This document shows, piece after piece, positions 10,610-23,500 of a stretch of DNA of 64,000 nucleotides. Position numbers and translations under genes: made by a program. The notes under the pieces are model-generated. The model ran no database searches, had not been told where the DNA came from, and was given only the letters and a program-made list of their open reading frames with translations. How positions within the stretch are numbered: position 1 is the first letter of the stretch; the number at the start of each line of letters is the position of its first letter. The stretch is from Paraphaeosphaeria minitans (Eukaryota; Ascomycota; Dothideomycetes; Pleosporales; Didymosphaeriaceae), in the NCBI GenBank assembly GCA_015832175.1, contig WJXW01000008.1, positions 744,001-808,000 of the forward strand. Reading direction: 5' to 3'.

Positions 10610-13600
10610 ACTTCTAGTGGAATTCCTTAATCTTTTACTAACAGTTTCCTAGATTATTTTTTAGTTCCTAGGTGTTTTCGCTATATAGGTAACCTTTCTA
10701 CTTAATAAGGTACGTGTTATTATACTAATTGTATTCTAGAATTCTTTTAACCTTAAATTTATTTTCTTCCTTAGTCTAGTAGTAGAAGGTGGTTTTAACT
10801 AGTGTATTAGGATCTGCTAGTTCCAGTAGTAATATATAGAATACTAGGTGTATCTTCGCATCTAGCAGTAGTTCTAACTTATAGTTTACTAGTAATATTT
10901 ACTTAGAAATATAAAATAGTCTAACTTTAATATAATCTAGTTTCTTATGTTTCTTCTTCTAAGTTTAAAGGTTCTTTGTAAGCAGATATACTTTATCCCC
11001 CTTCTTTAGCTAAGGTGCTATTTTTTATTTTTAGTTTTAGTATAAAATTAATTGCTGCTAAGCTTTCTTAAGATTCTTTTAGAGTTATTAGTGTATTTTC
11101 TTTATATTTTCTATTATATCTATGGCTTCTTTTACTTTAATTGTCGTAGGAAATTATTAATTAAAAAGATATAGGTGTCTTCTGTAGTTTGCATAGAATA
11201 GTGTATGTTCTAATACTACTAATACTTTATTATTATAGGCTAACTGTACTATAGGTAGTAATAAAACCTAGTTATTCTTCTAACTATTACAGTAGATACG
11301 TAGGTACGTTTCTATAGTTTAGTTTGTACGTTCTATCTATCTGTCTATTTATAAATAGTAAGCTGTTAATAGCTTTTATTTCGTTCTAAGTAGTGCTATA
11401 AGCGTTATCTAATAATTTAACGTAAAGAGCTTGTCTCTATTACTAATAATTATTTTTAGGATTCTGTGGTATCTAATTAGTCTATCTAGGATAAAAAAAG
11501 CGAGTTCCTTTACTATTATTCTTTTAAAACACAGAATAAGCTTAACATACTTAGTTAGTTAGTAGACTATTACTAGTATACTATTATATTTAATTCCTGT
11601 TATTAGATCCTTAGAGTTTAGAATTCCTGTAACAAAATCCATAGTAATGTCTTTCTATAGTGCTATTAGTATTCTAATTGCTTACATTTCTCTATATTTA
11701 AGATATGTGCTATATTTATTTCTTTAGTATTCTACACATTTATAGATATAAGTTGTTATAGCTTCTTTAATTCCTTTAAAGGTGTAATTCCTTTAGATAA
11801 GTTCTATTATCTTTGTAATACCTAGGTGTCTGTACATAGGGTCATCGTGGTATTGTTAGATAATCTTAGTCTATAGATATTCTAGAACTTCTTAGTTAAT
11901 TACTAAAAGTTAATTTAGTTCCGCTATTAGTTCTAGAGATCTATCTTTGGCTTTGTAAAGGATTATAAAGAAAGTTTTTACCTTTTCTCCTACTAAATTA
12001 CTTTGTTAGCTAAGAGCGTTTACTCTACTATTTTCTTTTCTAGCTATATAGATAATTTTAAACTTATACTACCCTATAGTTTGTGACTATTTTTGTTATC
12101 GTAGCGTAAGTTCTTTTGTTATTGTGAACCTTAGAAGGTTCTTATAATCTATATAAATTTCTAGCGTTAAGTAACTAAGCGCGTAAATCCTCTAGTGTTT
12201 TAAGGCTTTAATAATAGCGTAGAGTTCTTTATTATGTATATTATATTGTGTTTCAGCGTTATTAAATTTGCATAAGTAATAGGTAATTAGGTGCTATTTA
12301 CTATTATATTCTTATTTAGCACAGGCGTCTAGCGTAAAATCGCTAGCGTCTATTTTAAAGCGCAGTAGTTCATCGCTTTTAAAATAAATAAGGATAGGTT
12401 CTATAATACATACTGTCTTAAGGAGTTAGAATAACATTCCGCACTTATCTATCTATTTAAAGGGTACGTCCTTCTTTATAAAATTTATTAAAGGTATTAT
12501 AACCTTTACGTAATCTTAGATAAATTATTAGTTAAATCCACAGAATTCTAAGAATTCTTAGATATTCTTAGCTGTCTTTAGTATTAGCTAGTTCTTAATA
12601 TATTTAACTTTACTTAGTGCTATCTCAATTTCTTCTATAGTAATAATGTGTCCTAGGAATTTAAGTTATTTAACGTTAAACTTGCACTTCTTAAGTTTAA
12701 TACAAAGGTATACTTTATCTAGTGCTTCTAGTACTGTTTATACGTGCTTAGTGTGGTCTAATTTATTTTTAGAAAAGATAAGGATATTATCTATATACGT
12801 AATAACACATATGTCTAAATGTTTGTAGAGTACGTTATTAATAAGTGCTATAAAAGCTGCTAGTGCATTTGTAAGTCTAAATAGCATAACTTTATACTTA
12901 AATAGTCTATAGCGTAATTAAAACGCTGTTTTCTATTCTTTACCTTTCTTAATTTATATAAGGTGGTAACTGTCTCTTAGATCTATTATTATAAATATCT
13001 TAGCTTAAGATAGTTAATCTCGTAGCTCTATAATATTTAGTAGTAGATATTAGTTCTTTATTATTATATTGTTAAGTTATTAGTAGTTAACGTATAGTCT
13101 ATCTAATCTATCCTTTTTCTTAATAAATATAAAAGGGCTTACTATTAGTAACTTTAATAGTTATATATATCCTTTCTTAAAGTTTATCTTAATAAAATCA
13201 CGTTCTTTAAGGAGTTCTTCTCCTATCTTACTATATAGTAGTCTAAAGAGTGGCGTCTTCCCTTCTTCTAGGTCTATTATAAGATCCTAGGGTTAATATT
13301 CTAGTAGGTTTACTTTTCCTTCTTTTTCTGTAAACATATATGTCTATTTCCTATACTCTCTTAGTAAGGTAAGAGGTATACTATTATCCTCTTTTTTACG
13401 CTTCTTAACCTAGTAGTTCCTGCTAGCGTCTACTAAGGTGTGTTTCTATTTTTTAACTGTCTGTTATAGTATTATGTTATTAATAACTCCCTTATCTACT
13501 ATTATTTTTAGTTAATACGTAGACTTTACTTATAATACATAATTATAGCGTTTAAATAATATTTTCTTTGTACCCTAGTTAATCTGTAGGTTATATATTA

Positions 13601-15790
13601 TTAACTAAGGTAATCCTAAGACTAACTTATGCTTAGATCCTAATAAGACATCTAAGGTAAGTTCCTCTCTATATCCTTAGACTGTTATTATGGTAGTAAC
13701 CTCCTAGTATATTTAAGGTGTCTTAGGCATTAGGGATCTATTTGCAATATAAACAATATAGAGTACTTCTTTCTCTAATATTATAAGTCCTACTTGTCTT
13801 ATTATCTAATAAAATATAAAGTTCCTTTCTACTCCTAAGTCTATAAGAGCTTAAGCCTATATTCCTTTAAGCTATACTAGTAGCTTAATTAATGCTGTGC
13901 TTACTATAGTATTTAATTTAATAAAGGCGTTTTCTTATCTAAGTTTAAGCCTAAAAAAGACATCTATTTGTGTAGGTTATAGTTAAGTTCTAGTGCCTAG
14001 TATGCGTTTCTAAGCATCTACTTCTATTATTATTTTTAAGTACGTGGCTTATATAGATTATCTTCTTCTTTTTCCTATAAGGATATTTTTCTATTTTTCC
14101 TCCCGCAGTCTTTACTGTTCCTATATACTAGTTAAATTAGTAGTTCTATTATTACTTCTTACGTAGGGCAGTTTACAAAGCTATCTAAATGCTTAGCTAT
14201 ATAGTAGTATTCGCAGTCTTAGTTTAGACACGTATACTAGTATAGTTGTATATAGTCTCTATTAATAAGCATTTTACAGCATTTATTACCCTTTAACGTA
14301 AAGTAAGGAAAGTATTTTACTTATTATTTATCTTAGAGGTGTTTATTATAAGCTGTAATAGGGTAGTCTGTCTATATCTATCTACAGCGCAGTTTCCTTC
14401 TAGGTTATTTATTATTCTCCTCTTTTTCCGCCTTATATTATGTGTATATTAGTTCTTCGCAATGCGTCCACATACAGAATTAGTATATAGGATTTTAGTA
14501 GTCTAGATAGTACTTTAGTACGTAGTCTAATTCCTTATTTTTATAGGGTTGTATCCCTTTTAGTGCCTAGTAGGGTTCTATATAGTCCTAAATATTTAGT
14601 TTATACTTAGGTAACATAGGGTTATCTTCTTCCCACCTACTTTATAGGTAAAGAGTAGAAGATTTTAGTATCTCTTCTACGTCTTCTATGTTGTGGTATA
14701 TATTAGAGTTGTCTTCTAGATCTTTATATAGTTATAAGTTAGGTAAATCTAATCGCTTACTTTGCTCTAGTATAACGCATTAGTAACTAAATAGCGTTAT
14801 AATAACTTCCTATTCCTTATTAGGTTCTTAGTCCTTAATAGTTAGTATATTTAACTTAGTTTAATAGACTTTGTTCTTTAATTTATAGTTCCTAGCTATA
14901 TAGCCTAGTTTACCACATATAAAGCATTTACAGGTCTTAGTTATTAATTATTAACTTCTATTAGAGACGCGTTTATTAGGCTACTTAGGGCCTATCCTTC
15001 CTCCTTTTTCTTTACTTAAGTAGTTAAACTAGACATCTTCTATTAGTTCATATCTCTAGTAGTTCCTTAGCTGTTGCTTTTAGACAATTCTAATAGGGTT
15101 CTTATAAACTATTTTTGCTAGTTATCTAAAGCTTATTACCCTAGAGTTTTAGTAGAGCTCCTATTACAATAAAAACTACTCTTTGTTAATCCTAATAGTT
15201 TCTTTATATAGTTACTTAAAGTTAGCAATTCATGCACTACTACGTAAGAGTTCCTTATATAGTTTCTATTTAAGTCCTTATTTGTACATGTCCTAAAGAG
15301 ACTTATTATTCTAGTTAAGTTACACAGCGTATCTATAAAACTTAGCTATATACTTAGCTACTAATCGTTTCTAAATTATAGTCTAAATCTTTACTTTTAT
15401 AATAGAGTCCTTATTAGTAATCCTAAAAAGTTATTTAAGGCATTTGTTAAAGTTATTATAATCTTTAATAATGTTAACTATATTAGCGTGCTTATTTACG
15501 TAATTATCATTATTATTATTATAGTCCATTCCTAGGTACTTTTTAAGATAAGGATAAATCTATAATCCTGCATCTCTTCGCATATATATTACTATAAAGA
15601 TAACCTTCTTTTTATCTTTAAGGGGTTTATTTAAGTTAAAGAAGTAGAGGTCTAACTAGAGAATCTAGACGTTAGTTTAAGATTATTTGCTAAAGTAGAG
15701 ATTAGGTTTATACGCCTTACTACTATCCTTTATAGGAGTAATCTTAGCGGCACCTAAAGCTGTAAAAGAGGTAGGAGTTTATAAAGTACT
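10610..15790 (-). pseudogene. RIP-inactivated gag-pol of B2
   Basis: Minus-strand relic with the same order as B1: gag, CCHC knuckle (about 14,895-14,945), protease, reverse transcriptase (catalytic motif YIDN near 12,785-12,800, the second Asp lost by a G-to-A change), RNase H, integrase and chromodomain (about 10,680-10,760). Numerous stops at former CAG/CAA/TGG. It is not functional. Confidence 0.86.
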
Positions 15791-15810
15791 TATATTAAAG
15801 GTGTTTAAGA

Positions 15811-16266
15811 TATTAAATCTAAGAGGGTAGCTAGTCCTAAAAGGTTAAAGTTAGTTCTTAGGTAGGAGTACTTACAAAAGGTAGAAAGTTTTATTAATAT
15901 AATAGTATCTTACAAAGTGTAATAAGTTAATAATTTAGTCTACTAGAATCTAAATAATAAATTAATAAACAGATTAAATATAAGTATAAGAAGCTTATTC
16001 TCGTGTTTCTATATACTAAGTAGTCCCACACGTCCTAGAATCCCATATGTCCTAGAGTCCTATATATCCTAGAGTCCTATATATCCTAGAGTCCCGTGCA
16101 GGTAAGTCCCACGCGTCCTAGAGTTCCTACACAGGCGAGGCCTGTGCGGTCCTTAGGACCCTTAGAACCCGTAACCTATTACCTAACTACTTAGTTAGCT
16201 AACTCTAGCGGACTAGTAGTCTAATAAGCTCACGCCCCGCTGCTCACGCGCAGCCAGATCCTAACA
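15811..16266 (-). repeat. LTR of B2 (5' LTR), 456 bp
   Basis: Starts TATTAAATCT and ends GATCCTAACA. It is paired with 9550-10005 by length and by shared AGAGTCC units in the short repeat. The U3 half is less RIP-mutated than in its partner. Confidence 0.92.
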
Positions 16267-16448
16267 GTAGTATCTAGCGCTAAGGCCTTATAGAGGGTCT
16301 ATGCGCTAAGCGAGCTAGCTACGTAAAACCTACACCGCGCGTTAACTTAACATAAGATAAGTATTATTCTATTAATATTACTAGAGTTATCCTTTTACTA
16401 TTCTTTCTAGTGTAAAGCAAGTACTATTGCCTATAACTAAACCTTATA
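16267..16448 (+). repeat. D-type LTR, plus strand, split by B2 (remainder at 9369-9407, inverted)
   Basis: Matches the solo D LTR at 28504-28718 from its base 35 onward and ends ACCTTATA (RIP form of ACCTCACA). Together with the reversed 9369-9407 piece it makes a complete LTR of about 216 bp. The purine tract AGAGGGGGATG upstream (in re-inverted orientation) suggests it is the 3' LTR of a plus-strand D-type element whose body lies left of copy C. It is inserted into the minus-strand D-type element that continues at 16449. Confidence 0.75.
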
Positions 16449-17196
16449 AGTCGCCTATAAAGTACTATATTATCTAGATAACTTTATTTCTATTCTGTAT
16501 AAATTCTTATAGTAAGAGGCGAAAAGCTACCTTATAGAAATAGAAGAATTTATAATACTTCTTAAAGTTCTTACCTCTATATTTAGTAGGGTCCTTAGGT
16601 TAAAGCGTATACTTAACATATATTACTATATACGCTATAGGCGCGTCCTGCTTATATATATTAGTAAATAGGATTTTAATATTCTTAGTAGCAGCTATTA
16701 CGCTAGGGGTTTAGCTTATACTTTTAAGTTAGGAGATTTTATCTTTTAAGATATAAAGTTAATATATAGCGTAAAGCTTATTACGCTTCTTTTTAGTAAC
16801 TAAGATACGCTACTTAAGTATTAAAGATAGGCTTAAGTTATACGTTGCTAACTCTCCTTTTATATACTAGGTAAAAAGGTCTTCGCTACCTTTAGGGGCT
16901 TTAAGTAAGGTCTGCCCCTTACTAGTAGCTTATATAACTCTAGGAGCTATCCTTAGACTATTATAGATAAAGTATTATTATATAAAGTCTAGTTATAGGT
17001 AATAGTACTTACTTCACACTAGAAAGAATAGTAAAAGGATAACTCTAGTAATATTAATAGAATAATACTTGTCTTATATTAAGTTAACGCATAGTGTAGG
17101 TTTTGCGCAGCTAGCTTACTTAGCGCATAGACCCTCTATAAGGCCTTAGCGCTAGATACCACAACACTATAATAATATCGTGATCTACCCGTTACA
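16449..17196 (-). mobile_element. 5' end of a second minus-strand D-type Gypsy element
   Basis: Internal sequence 16449-16980 is collinear with about 36,645-37,171, followed at the same junction by a D-type LTR (16981-17196, 216 bp, ending CCGTTACA). The LTR/internal border is therefore seen twice in the window (16980/16981 and 37171/37172), which fixes the D repeats as LTRs and not as terminal inverted repeats. The rest of this copy is missing or lies elsewhere. Confidence 0.75.
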
Positions 17197-18040
17197 AGAA
17201 GGTAATATATATTATTATACACTAACTTTTATAAATATAAACCCTCTACTATAGATCTATAAGCATATATCTTTAACTTTAAAAGAGAGCTAGAGGATAA
17301 AAACTATTATATAAAAAAGGAAGAAGATAAATAAGACTAATAGAGTAATAAAGAAGAAGTATAGAAAGCTACTTTATATCTTACTTCTACTACATACCTT
17401 TATCGCATGACTAGGAGACATCTTTCTATACTTACTTACTAAGACTTAGCGCTAAGCATTATATTACTTAATACTCTACCTTCTATTTGCGCACAGGATA
17501 TATACCTAGAAAGAGCCTTATTCCGTATTATAACTCTACTACTATATAAAGGGGTAGAGTAAAAACTAAGTAGGTTAGCTATTACTATCTATTTACATAA
17601 TAGTAGGTGTAAATAGGACCTCTACTACATAGCGACACTGTACCTACCTTATAACCTATTCTAATAGGGGAAGGCTAACTATATAAATAGAGAAAGATAA
17701 GAAAGAAAAGCGTATAATAGATATAAGCTATTATATAAAAGAAAAGTTACTAGTGTCTATACAGTTTATTATACAAATAGCACTAAGTAAAATAGGGGCC
17801 TACCTACCTATAGGGACCTACATAAGGACCTACTACTTAGGTTAGCGCTAAGAGGTAGAGACTTTATAAGGCCCTACCTACCTATAAGGACCTGTATAAG
17901 GACCCACTGCTTAGGTTAGCGCTAAGAGGTAGAGACTTTATAAGGTCCTTAGTGCCCCTTTGTACGATAGACTAGACGTAATTAATTAAACCTACTTCTC
18001 ACCCTTTGCATAATAGTATACTATTAACCCTTAAATGCTT
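17197..18040. other. Unassigned RIP-mutated sequence with a 74-bp tandem duplication
   Basis: No LTR or retroelement domain could be placed here. A 74-bp unit is present twice, about 17800-17873 and 17874-17947, each containing TTAGCGCTAAGAGGTAGAG. Base changes elsewhere look like RIP. It may be the 3' end of the old D-type element or another repeat class without a second copy in the window. Confidence 0.5.
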
Positions 18041-18945
18041 AATTGCAGATTGAGCCAAACCTAGAGATATAATAAATATATAAAAGTATTATTTAAGCGC
18101 CTAATTTTAGCGCTCTATTTACCTATCTATTTAAGAGTAGAAAGTAGTGCTAAGCCTACGCTTTACCTATAGTTAGTAGTATATTTCTACCTAAAAAGTA
18201 GAGGTAAAGATAGAGCCCCTATTAAATATAATACCTTTCTAAATACTAAAACTTTAAGATAACCTCTTAAAAGTAGGCTTCTACAAATTCCTTTACATCC
18301 TATATTTTTTATATAGGAATATAGATAGGTATCTTAGAGAAGTAGTATATAATTATAAAAATTATATTAAAAGCGTAGTTACCTTAATTCTTTACTAGTA
18401 GAAATCTAGTTATAAAGTCTAGTAAGACTTCCTTAAAGATATCCTTTAGCATTAGAAGAGGTAATAGCTAGCTATACTTACTATACTTTAGAGCTTTACT
18501 CCTTTAGTAAATAGTATAAGTTCTTATATACTTCTAAACATCTTAATTTATAAAAGGCTAATAGTAGGTTCTCTTAATAGTCTTAAGCGTTCTATATACG
18601 GTAAAGTAGCCTACTATATATATATTATAGTGCTAGAATAAAATTTCTTACCTAATTGCTAGTTTATCTAGGATATATAATTTACTATTATACCTTAGAA
18701 CTTCTATTTTATTTAGGCGCTATACTTACGCCTTACTACTACTTTAAGTACTTTTTTTATATTTTAAGCTAGTAATACACTTAATAGTAATAGCGTCCCT
18801 TTACTTAAGCTACTAAACTTTAGTAATAAGCTTAGACTTTTTTCTTATAGGTTTACTACTAACTAATACTCTAGCTAGTAAGCGTAATACGTATAGCGTA
18901 TATACTATAGCACTAGTAGTAGGGACCCTTATAGCTCTGTAAATA
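18040..18945 (-). pseudogene. Integrase relic of the old minus-strand D-type Gypsy element
   Basis: Minus-strand frame with the integrase core end (a KRRLSTTFYS stretch near 18,120-18,150 and the IER segment corresponding to TERQN just below it) and upstream integrase motifs up to the insertion of solo LTR A. It belongs to the same element as 19357-20299, 27979-28503, 28719-28906 and 35614-37171, judged by collinear pol order on the same strand. Confidence 0.7.
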
Positions 18946-19356
18946 TGTTAAGATCTAAAGGCTAGGCCTCCTGGGATCTTTATATGTATCTATATTTGTT
19001 ATTCGAGTAGCACAGTATAAGAGGTCACGTAACCTAATTAGTGTAATTAGAGCGCTAAGACAACTAATTAGACTAAGCACTTAATATACTAAGTAACTAA
19101 TTAGTGCTTAATTAGTTTAATTAGAGCGATTAGTCTACTAATCGCTTAATGTATATAGGAACGTAAGGATAAGCTCTCTATACTTGTGTTTAATCTATTT
19201 ATTAATCTATTGTTTAGATTCTAGTAGACTAAATTGTTAACTTGTTACACTTCGCAAGATACTATTATATTAATAAGACCTTCCACCTTCCGTAAGTACT
19301 CCTACCTAAGAACTAACCTTAACCCTTTAGGACTAGCTACCCTCTTAGATTTAATA
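18946..19356 (+). repeat. Solo LTR A, 411 bp, TSD AAATA
   Basis: It starts TGTTAAGATC and ends TTTAATA (RIP form of TTTAACA), flanked by AAATA at 18941-18945 and 19357-19361. A single LTR with a matching TSD is the product of LTR-LTR recombination that removed the internal region. It interrupts the integrase of the old D-type element. Confidence 0.95.
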
Positions 19357-20299
19357 AAATATTAGTAACATACGTCTTATATACGCCTAATAAGCTTAGC
19401 TTATTTGTAGATTTGCTTACTCTACTATACTTAGTCCTCTATAGTATTTTGTTCTATAGGGTAGGTAATAAACAGGTTAGCGATAGGTTCTTCTATACGT
19501 AATCTACCCTTCTTAATAGTCTATCTACTAGGTTTATTTTCCCTAGATAGTGTTTCACTTTAAAATTAAAAGCTACTAGATATATTATCTATTATACTTA
19601 TTATAGGTTTAGTTTCTATACAGCGCACATACTGCGTAAGTTATTATAGTTACTTAGCACTTAAATTATATGCTATGTACTATCTAGATAATGTCTCTAT
19701 TACTTAAAGTAGTAGATAATAGTAAGGAGCTTAAGGTTATATACCTTATAATTTAGCTCTACAGCTTAAAGTTTCCTTAATATAAAAGTAACTAGGTGCC
19801 ACTTTTAGTCCTTAAATAGCTGTAAAAAGACACTATATATTATAAAAGTAGATACGTTAGTCTCTAATTAGATTAGTAGCGTAGAGTTAAAGTAGCGTAG
19901 AATAGGTGCACTTAAAAAGCGCGTTTTAAGTATTTTAAAAGTATTATTAGCCTTTACTAACTATTAGAACACTTAGTTCTTTTTAAGTAGGTCTAAAAGA
20001 GGAGTAGTCTCTCGTATATATGCCTTAATAAATTGCCTATAAAAGTTTATAAAGCTTAGAAATAACTAGAGCTTTTAGATGCTAGTTAGCTACAGCTATT
20101 GTAAAATAGTTACTATATATATAGGATTAGTGTAGATTCTTTACGTATTTATAACAAAACTAAGGAAGTAAACTTCGCCTGAGGTAAATATACATTTAGT
20201 TAAATTAATAAAAAGTTTAACCTTACATAGTAATTTAAGCACAGCGTAGATAGCGCGCTAATAAAGCGTAAAATCCTTATTATAGGTATAGATAAGTAT
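19357..20299 (-). pseudogene. RNase H and reverse-transcriptase end of the old D-type element
   Basis: On the minus strand the region reads as the reverse-transcriptase thumb (stretches like FINFYRQFIKAY and ETTPLLDLL near 19,990-20,080), the RNase H start and the YNLSAK-type motif near 19,655-19,675. Its beginning is cut by element E at 20,299 and continues at 27,979. Confidence 0.8.
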
Positions 20300-20304
20300 A
20301 TTAT

Positions 20305-20496
20305 TGTGATGGGCTGGGGCTATGCCCCAGCCTTTAGAAGGATCTTGAGGAAAGGAACTGCCCTAAAGAAGTAGACCTACTAAGGAAAACTCTTCTTATA
20401 AGCGGCACACCCCCCTATAGAGCCTTAATACTTAGAATTTATTCTTTATATTTAGCACTTATAGTTCTGTTTACTCTCTAAGGCTAGCCTATAACA
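20305..20496 (+). repeat. 5' LTR of E, 192 bp
   Basis: Starts TGTGATGGGCTGG and ends CTATAACA. It contains the palindrome GGGGCTATGCCCC at about 20316-20328, which would form a hairpin in RNA. It is less RIP-mutated than the 3' copy. Confidence 0.92.
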
Positions 20497-20559
20497 TTAA
20501 ATTCTAGGTCTTCTAGAAAAGAGTTATTTAAAGGAATAGAAAAATATAATAGAGTCTAA

Positions 20560-23500
20560 AATAATTTACTAATAGATGCCTCTAATATCGCTAAGTTAGT
20601 AGAATAACTATAGAACTTAATTACTACTAGAGATAAAGACTACTCTACTATATAAATACTATAACTCTAGAATAAAGAGCTGCGCGAGCTCTTTATGCGC
20701 TAATAGGCCTACGCTAGTACTACTCTAGGCCTGTTTACCTCTACTATAGGAGGCGGATCCCTATTTACTAGTATAGACTAGCTAATCCTATAGCGTAAAC
20801 TGCTCTTAAGCCTAACTAAGTTTAGGGGCTTAAAGGCCTAGTTTAGGGCCTAGAAAGTTATAATAGATTATAAGCTCTAAGCTAATAAGCAGTTTATTAG
20901 CTCCCCCTAGGAGGAATAGGCGCTAATATAGAACTGCCTAGATAATAGTCCTTAGGATATAGTAGCGGCCTTCTACTAAGCTAGGGGGGTAGATAGCTAG
21001 TTTAACCTATAGACGTTTATATAGTACTTTACCTTTATGTACGCTAATAAACACGCTTAGTAGAAGGCTAAAGCACGCCTTAATATAATTAGGTAGAACC
21101 TTAGAGAGAGTTTTTTTAACTTTTATATCTACTTTAAATAAACCTTAGTAGAGGTAGGTAATAGCTAGTAGAATAATACTAAGAAACTATGTAAGTTGCG
21201 CTGTGTAATCTAGCGTAATATCTATATAGTTACCCTTAACTATAACGTTCCTAAAGGGGACTATAATATAGCTATTACTAAGTTTTTATAGATTGCAGCG
21301 AACCTTAAAATAGAGGCCTTAGAAGATAAACTTACTATTTAAGCTACCTTTTATAAGAGTGGCTAGCCCCCTTTTAAGGATAGTAATAGTAATATCTATA
21401 TAACTTCTATAGCAGCGTTAACCTTAATCTAGCCCTAAGCTAGTAGGGAGGTAGGTAAGTAGCGCCTAAACTAGATACCTAAATATATCTTCTAGCAACG
21501 CTAGAATATAGGTATGTGCACTTACTATAGTAAGCCTAACTATATAGCTAGAGCCTATTCTAATATAATTTTACTCTAGGCGATTACAGCCTAACCTTAG
21601 TATAGTAGGATAAATATCTAGTTAGAAAAAGAGTAGCCCCTAGTCTAGCGCTAATATAGGGGCTAAGCGCAATAGTATTAATAGAGGTATAATTAGGGTA
21701 AGCTGCGATAGTTAGAGTGGCTAGGGCTAGGGTAGGTATAAATAGGCCTACTTTTACCCTTTATGTCTTTCTTAATAGCATATAGTATATAGAGGCCCTA
21801 ATTAATATAGGGTGTAAATACTTTGTAGTAATTAGCCCTAAGCTAGCAGATTTACTCTTACTACAGCGTATTATAATTCTAGCCTAAAAGCTAGAATAGG
21901 CTGCTAGGTTATTACTATAGACCCTTATTACAGAGATAGTAGTAGTGCCTTATAATATATCTAGATAGTAATAGACCCTTTACGCTTATATAATCTCTAA
22001 CCTTTACTAGAATATAATCCTAAGGGCCCCCTAGCTAGCTAAGTCTAAAGTAGTAGCAGATATCTATAGCAGCAAAATTATAATTAAGGCAGCTAGGGGT
22101 TTTACCTAGATAGTAGAGAGGTAGGGCCTCCTTACTACGCTTATAAATTAGAAGGATAACGTAATACCCTTTAATACTATAGATAAAAACTAAGAAGGGG
22201 TATTCCTAACTTTACTTTAGAATATTACTTAGATACTTATAATAACGCTTCCTTGCATAGTAGGATCTCTACCCCCTTATAATATAGTAGGGCTAGACCT
22301 TACTAAAGATAGTAGGACTCTTCCTCTAGAACTAGTAAAGTACACTACTATCTTTAATAAAACTAAAGCGTCTAGCCTCCTACTACACTAGGGCATATTA
22401 GACTACTATATCTACCTAAAGTAGACCTTAAGCAGCTCCTTCCTAAGACTACTTTAAGGCCTACTATATAGCATGTCTAGAGATTAGCTAGTAGAACTCT
22501 GTTAAGATCCGAAGGCTAGGCCTCCCGGGATCTTCATATGTATCTACATTCGTTGTTCGAGTGGCACAGCACAAAAGGTTACGTGACCTGATTAGTGTGA
22601 TCAGAGCGCCAAGACAACTAATCAGACTGAGCACTTAACATACTAAGCAACTGATTAGTGCTTGATTAGTTTAATTAGAGCGATTAGTCCACTAATCGCT
22701 TGAAGTATATAGGAACGCAAGAATAGGCTCTCTATACTTGTGTTTAATCTGTTTATTAATCTATTGTTTGGATTCTAGCAGACTAAATTGTTAACTCATT
22801 ACACTTCGCAAGATACTATTGTATTAATAAGACCTTCCACCTTCCGTAAGTACTCCTGCCTAAGAACTAACCTTAACCCTTTAGGACTAGCTACCCTCTT
22901 GGATTTAACAAACTCTAGCGCTAACTTATAGAACTTATAGATAAAAGCTAGATATAAGCTAGCTCCTTTTTAGTAGGTGCTCTAGTCCTTCTAGCCCTAA
23001 AAGCTAGGGGGAAATAGCGCCTATATATTAACTATTAGGAGATTAATATAATCTCTAAGCTAGATTAGTACCCTTTTCTACTTATTAAAGAGACACTACG
23101 CACCCTCTCCTAGGCTACTTAGTTTATAAAAGTAAATATCTACGCTACCTTCTATAAGCTATAAGTTATAGAGAGGGAAGAACACTATACTATATTCTAT
23201 ACCTAGTTTGGCCTCTTTAAGTAGTTAGTAGTTCTATTTAGACTAACTAAGGCACCTACTATATTTTAGCGCTATATTAATAGCGCTCTAAAGGATACCC
23301 TAGGCGATATATATATAGCTTACCTAGATAATGTCCTTATCTATATAACAGGGCCCTTATACTAACACTAGAACTATATATAATAAGTGCTAGGACTTCT
23401 ATAGAAAGCTAGACTATATATAGACCTAAGGAAATGTAAATTCGCGATAATAGAGGTTAGGTACCTAGGGTATCTTATTATAGTAGGTAAAGCTATTTGC

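Larger units (their letters stand above)
9550..16266 (-). mobile_element. Complete chromodomain Gypsy element B2, minus strand
   Basis: LTRs of 456 bp at 9550-10005 and 15811-16266 flank a gag-pol collinear with B1. The two LTRs share private features (AGAGTCC in the short repeat where B1 has AGAATCC), so they are an original pair. The direct flanks ACGTC and GTAGT do not match; they match (ATAGT/GTAGT) once the adjacent spacer is re-inverted. The element then sits inside the D-type LTR that continues at 16267. Confidence 0.92.

Noticed and set aside
12646..12828. 60-codon open frame on the plus strand inside B2
   Set aside because: It is antisense to the reverse-transcriptase core of B2, short and without homology; a chance opening in the RIP-mutated pol.
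16267..17196. D-type repeats as terminal inverted repeats of a DNA transposon or MITE
   Set aside because: The forward and reverse D copies here look like long inverted repeats, but single D copies elsewhere have TG..CA ends and 5-bp TSDs, and the reverse copy joins a Gypsy gag leader at the same junction as at 37,171/37,172. They are LTRs of two oppositely inserted elements.
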